Assembly: GCA_039920345.1 (NCBI GenBank)
Contig: JBDSDZ010000117.1
Location: 1-7,740 of the forward strand
DNA: 7,740 nt
DNA from: Croceibacterium_A sp039920345
GTDB lineage: Bacteria; Pseudomonadota; Alphaproteobacteria; Sphingomonadales; Sphingomonadaceae
Reading direction: 5' to 3'
In this document: piece after piece, positions 5,913-7,740 of the stretch
Numbering within the stretch: the stretch's first letter is position 1
How the letters are laid out: every line of letters begins with the position of its first letter
Notes under the pieces: generated by a model
Database searches by the model: none
Seen by the model: the letters and a program-made list of their open reading frames with translations, nothing else
Told to the model about the DNA's origin: nothing
Position numbers and translations under genes: made by a program

Positions 5913-6179
5913 GTGAACGTCGGACCCATGCAGATCATAGTCATCGCACTCATCATCCTGGTGCTGTTCGGCCGCGGCCGGATAAGCGAGATGATGGGCG
6001 ATTTCGGCAAGGGCATCAGCAGCTTCAAGAAAGGCATCGCCGAAGCCGACGCCCGGCCGGACGAAAAGCCGATGAAGCAGATTGCCTCGCCGCCGCCGGT
6101 CGAGCCGATGGCCGAGGGCCCGGCGGCCCCGGCGCGCACACCTGAAGAACAGGCCGCCGCCACCCGCGATCCGGGCTGA
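5913..6179 (+). CDS. tatA: Sec-independent translocase protein TatA/TatE-type
   Basis: An 88-residue protein with the TatA layout: a short periplasmic start, one membrane helix (MQIIVIALIILVLF, 6-19), the FGRGRIS hinge (19-25), an amphipathic helix (EMMGDFGKGISSFKKGIAEAD, 26-46), and a Pro/Ala/Glu-rich disordered cytoplasmic tail. TatA oligomers form the passage for folded, cofactor-bearing proteins with twin-arginine signals. GTG at 5913 is chosen because GGAG stands seven bases upstream. An internal ATG at 5928 would leave almost no residues before the helix. The Phe-Gly hinge is TatA/TatE-like and not TatB-like. No tatB or tatC adjoins: cdd lies upstream and a Rieske oxygenase downstream. 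It is either a dispersed tatA or a second TatE-like copy. Confidence 0.88.
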   Translation: MNVGPMQIIVIALIILVLFGRGRISEMMGDFGKGISSFKKGIAEADARPDEKPMKQIASPPPVEPMAEGPAAPARTPEEQAAATRDPG

Positions 6180-6211
6180 TTTCGCCGCCACGCGAATCCT
6201 GCTAGGCTTGG

Positions 6212-6238
6212 CTCGACGCGGCTGAGACCGCGAGCGAG
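6212..6238 (+). other. Imperfect hairpin abutting the ribosome binding site of the oxygenase gene
   Basis: CTCG-A-CGCGG, a 6-base loop, and CCGCG-AG-CGAG make a 9-pair stem with a small internal loop. It ends directly before the Shine-Dalgarno AGGAG (6239-6243). It could serve as a weak terminator for tatA (no T-run follows), as a leader structure that tunes ribosome access, or be incidental. Confidence 0.3.
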
Positions 6239-6250
6239 AGGAGCGCGGCG

Positions 6251-7519
6251 ATGATGAACCCGGCCGATAATGCGCTGCTGACCCGGATCGGGCCCGGCAC
6301 CCCTATGGGCGCCATGCTGCGCGAATATTGGGTGCCGGCCTGCCGCGCGGCCAAGCTCGAAGCCGATAGCGCGCCCGAGCGCGTGCGCCTGTTCGGCGAA
6401 AACTTCGTCGCGTTTCGCGTTACCGATGGCCGGACCGGCTTCATGCAGGAAGCCTGCCCGCACCGCTGCGCCAGCCTGGCCCTGGCGCGCAACGAGGACG
6501 GGGGCCTGCGCTGCATCTTCCACGGCTGGAAATTCAATGTCGAAGGCCAGTGCATCGACACCCCGACCGAACCGCGCGCGCAGCGCGAAAGGTTTGCCGC
6601 CACTGTCCCGGTGCGCAGCCATCCGACGCACGAGGCGGGCGGGCTGCTGTGGGTCTACATGGGCGCCGCCGATACGCCGCCGCGCTTTCCGGACTACGAG
6701 TTTACCGACCTGCCCGACAGCCACGTCCAGCCCTATCGCGGGGTGATCCGCACCAACTGGCTGCAGGGGCTCGAAGCGCTGCTCGATTCGGCGCATGTCG
6801 GGTTCCTCCATTCGGCCAACCTCAACAGCACCGTGGGGCGCAATTATTTCAAGGCCGAGAGCGATTACATGCTCGGCGACGGTGCGCCGGTGTTCGAGTT
6901 TGACGAGCGGCCTTATGGCTTTCGTGAGGGCGCAATCCGCGAAGAAGGCGAAACGTGCAGCTATGCCCGGGTGCGCGAGGTGGCGCTGCCGTTCTTTTCG
7001 TTCATCCCTTCGGCCCCGCGCGGCCCGCGCATCGTGTGCTGTTCGATCCCGATCGACGATGTGACCACCGCGCAGTGGTATATTGCCTATGACACCGACG
7101 CCCCGATGGCCGGCAGCTTGATGGGCGCGTTCGGTACCTGGTCCGAGAATCCCGATCACTTCAATGCCGACATGGGCGATAGCGACAACTTGTGGCTGCA
7201 GGACCGGCAAGCGATGAAGGATGGGCACTGGAGCGGGATCATGGACCGCGGCAACGCCTACGAGGATTTCGCGATGCAAGAATCGATGGGCGCGATCGTC
7301 GACCGCAGCCAGGAATACCTCGGCACCTGTGACCGGGTGATCTATCGCGCGCGCCGCTTGCTGCTCGATGCCGTGCGGCGCCACCGCGACACCGGCGACC
7401 TGTCGTTCGTGGGCGACGATATCGACTGGGCAGCAATCCGCGCGGTCAGCTTCGCTTATCCGCGCGAGACAAGCTGGCGCGACGTCGATGTCGAGGAATT
7501 GCGCGAACCCGCCGCGTAG
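6251..7519 (+). CDS. Rieske [2Fe-2S] non-haem iron oxygenase, alpha subunit (phthalate 4,5-dioxygenase-like)
   Basis: A 422-residue protein. The N-terminal Rieske domain has the cluster ligands Cys69-X-His71 and Cys88-X2-His91 in CPHRC and CIFHGWKF. The catalytic domain has NWLQGLEALLDSAHVGFLH (169-187) with the D-X2-H-X4-H iron motif (Asp179, His182, His187). The third iron ligand, an Asp further on, cannot be assigned by eye. QDRQAMKDG and QESMGAIVDRSQEYLGT near the end match the phthalate 4,5-dioxygenase-like group, which includes aryl O-demethylases. Such enzymes hydroxylate or demethylate aromatic acids using electrons from a separate reductase. ATG 6251 has AGGAG at 6239-6243, and ATG 6254 is equally possible. 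No reductase, ferredoxin or regulator gene is in view, and the convergent permease-like gene ends 6 bases beyond it. The substrate cannot be predicted. Confidence 0.9.
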   Translation: MMNPADNALLTRIGPGTPMGAMLREYWVPACRAAKLEADSAPERVRLFGENFVAFRVTDGRTGFMQEACPHRCASLALARNEDGGLRCIFHGWKFNVEGQCIDTPTEPRAQRERFAATVPVRSHPTHEAGGLLWVYMGAADTPPRFPDYEFTDLPDSHVQPYRGVIRTNWLQGLEALLDSAHVGFLHSANLNSTVGRNYFKAESDYMLGDGAPVFEFDERPYGFREGAIREEGETCSYARVREVALPFFSFIPSAPRGPRIVCCSIPIDDVTTAQWYIAYDTDAPMAGSLMGAFGTWSENPDHFNADMGDSDNLWLQDRQAMKDGHWSGIMDRGNAYEDFAMQESMGAIVDRSQEYLGTCDRVIYRARRLLLDAVRRHRDTGDLSFVGDDIDWAAIRAVSFAYPRETSWRDVDVEELREPAA

Positions 7520-7525
7520 CGGCGC

Positions 7526-7740
7526 TCAGGTCCGGTCGAGCAACCGTTCGACGGTTTCTTCGGCGGTTTCGGCGCCATCATCGATTCGAGCGGTGCAGCC
7601 GACATCGTCCTCTAGCCGTTGGCGGATCGCTTCGATCTGAATGTCGGTCAGGTGTTCGATGCCGATGAATTGCGGCCGTGCGTGCTTGAGCGCGCGGATC
7701 AGTTCATCGAGCTTGGCCTGCATTGCCGCCGCATCGCGGT
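7526..7740 (-). CDS. Low-affinity iron permease family protein, C-terminal part (runs off right edge)
   Basis: The frame enters from the right edge with no start in view and ends at TGA 7528-7526, giving at least 71 C-terminal residues. The stretch RDAAAMQAKLDELIRALK followed by ARPQFIGIEHLTDIQIEAIR matches my memory of the end of the low-affinity iron/Fet4-like permease family (PF04120-type). There a cytoplasmic tail with LDELI, GIE and LTD follows the last membrane helix. The Met at 7723 is internal, because the conserved RDAAA precedes it in frame. A Glu/Asp-rich tail (EDDVGC to ETVERLLDRT) follows and looks lineage-specific. The membrane part is outside the window, so transport activity cannot be judged. 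The gene converges on the oxygenase gene with only 6 bases between stops and no terminator visible. Confidence 0.7.
   Translation of the reverse strand, partial: RDAAAMQAKLDELIRALKHARPQFIGIEHLTDIQIEAIRQRLEDDVGCTARIDDGAETAEETVERLLDRT

Noticed and set aside
1..7740. Defence system, prophage, insertion sequence or CRISPR array
   Set aside because: No transposase, integrase, spaced repeats, toxin-antitoxin pair or defence-type domain was seen in any frame. The genes are housekeeping or metabolic.

Overview
The window is GC-rich, densely packed and carries genes of an alphaproteobacterial type. The DnaB with its characteristic C-terminal insertion, the UPF0262 protein, the TatA and the DUF3667-type remnant all point towards Sphingomonadales (Erythrobacter, Novosphingobium or Sphingomonas-like). 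This placement comes from remembered family resemblance, not from a search. I see no mobile element, CRISPR array, tRNA or rRNA, and no stretch over 300 bases is without a gene or gene remnant.

Left part (1-1590), all on the minus strand. A membrane glycosyltransferase of the GT39/ArnT type runs off the left edge. It is preceded, with a 4-base overlap, by the remnant of a DUF3667-type membrane protein that has an internal deletion and an in-frame stop. Upstream of that is a PAPS-dependent sulfotransferase of the Sulfotransfer_2 type. This looks like an accessory, decaying, envelope-related segment.

Centre (1589-5818), the conserved core. rpoZ (RNA polymerase omega) is on the minus strand and diverges from a small plus-strand lipoprotein gene. 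That lipoprotein gene converges, 6 bases apart, on dnaB (replicative helicase, minus strand). dnaB diverges in turn from a plus-strand group: a UPF0262 gene, a membrane-anchored GH25-lysozyme-like protein, and cdd (cytidine deaminase). The last two overlap by ATGA, so they are very probably one transcript. The dnaB/UPF0262 intergenic region holds a 9-mer one base from the DnaA-box consensus, and the dnaB leader can form a strong hairpin just ahead of the start codon.

Right part (5819-7740). A tatA-type gene stands alone without tatB or tatC. It is followed by a Rieske non-haem iron oxygenase alpha subunit (phthalate-dioxygenase-like) with no electron-transfer partner gene in view. The 3' end of a low-affinity iron permease-like gene enters from the right edge on the minus strand.

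Most of the window is ordinary chromosome. No new multi-gene system is evident. The items most worth a second look are the GH25-like protein that has lost every expected catalytic acid, the broken DUF3667-type gene, and the candidate DnaA site in front of dnaB.
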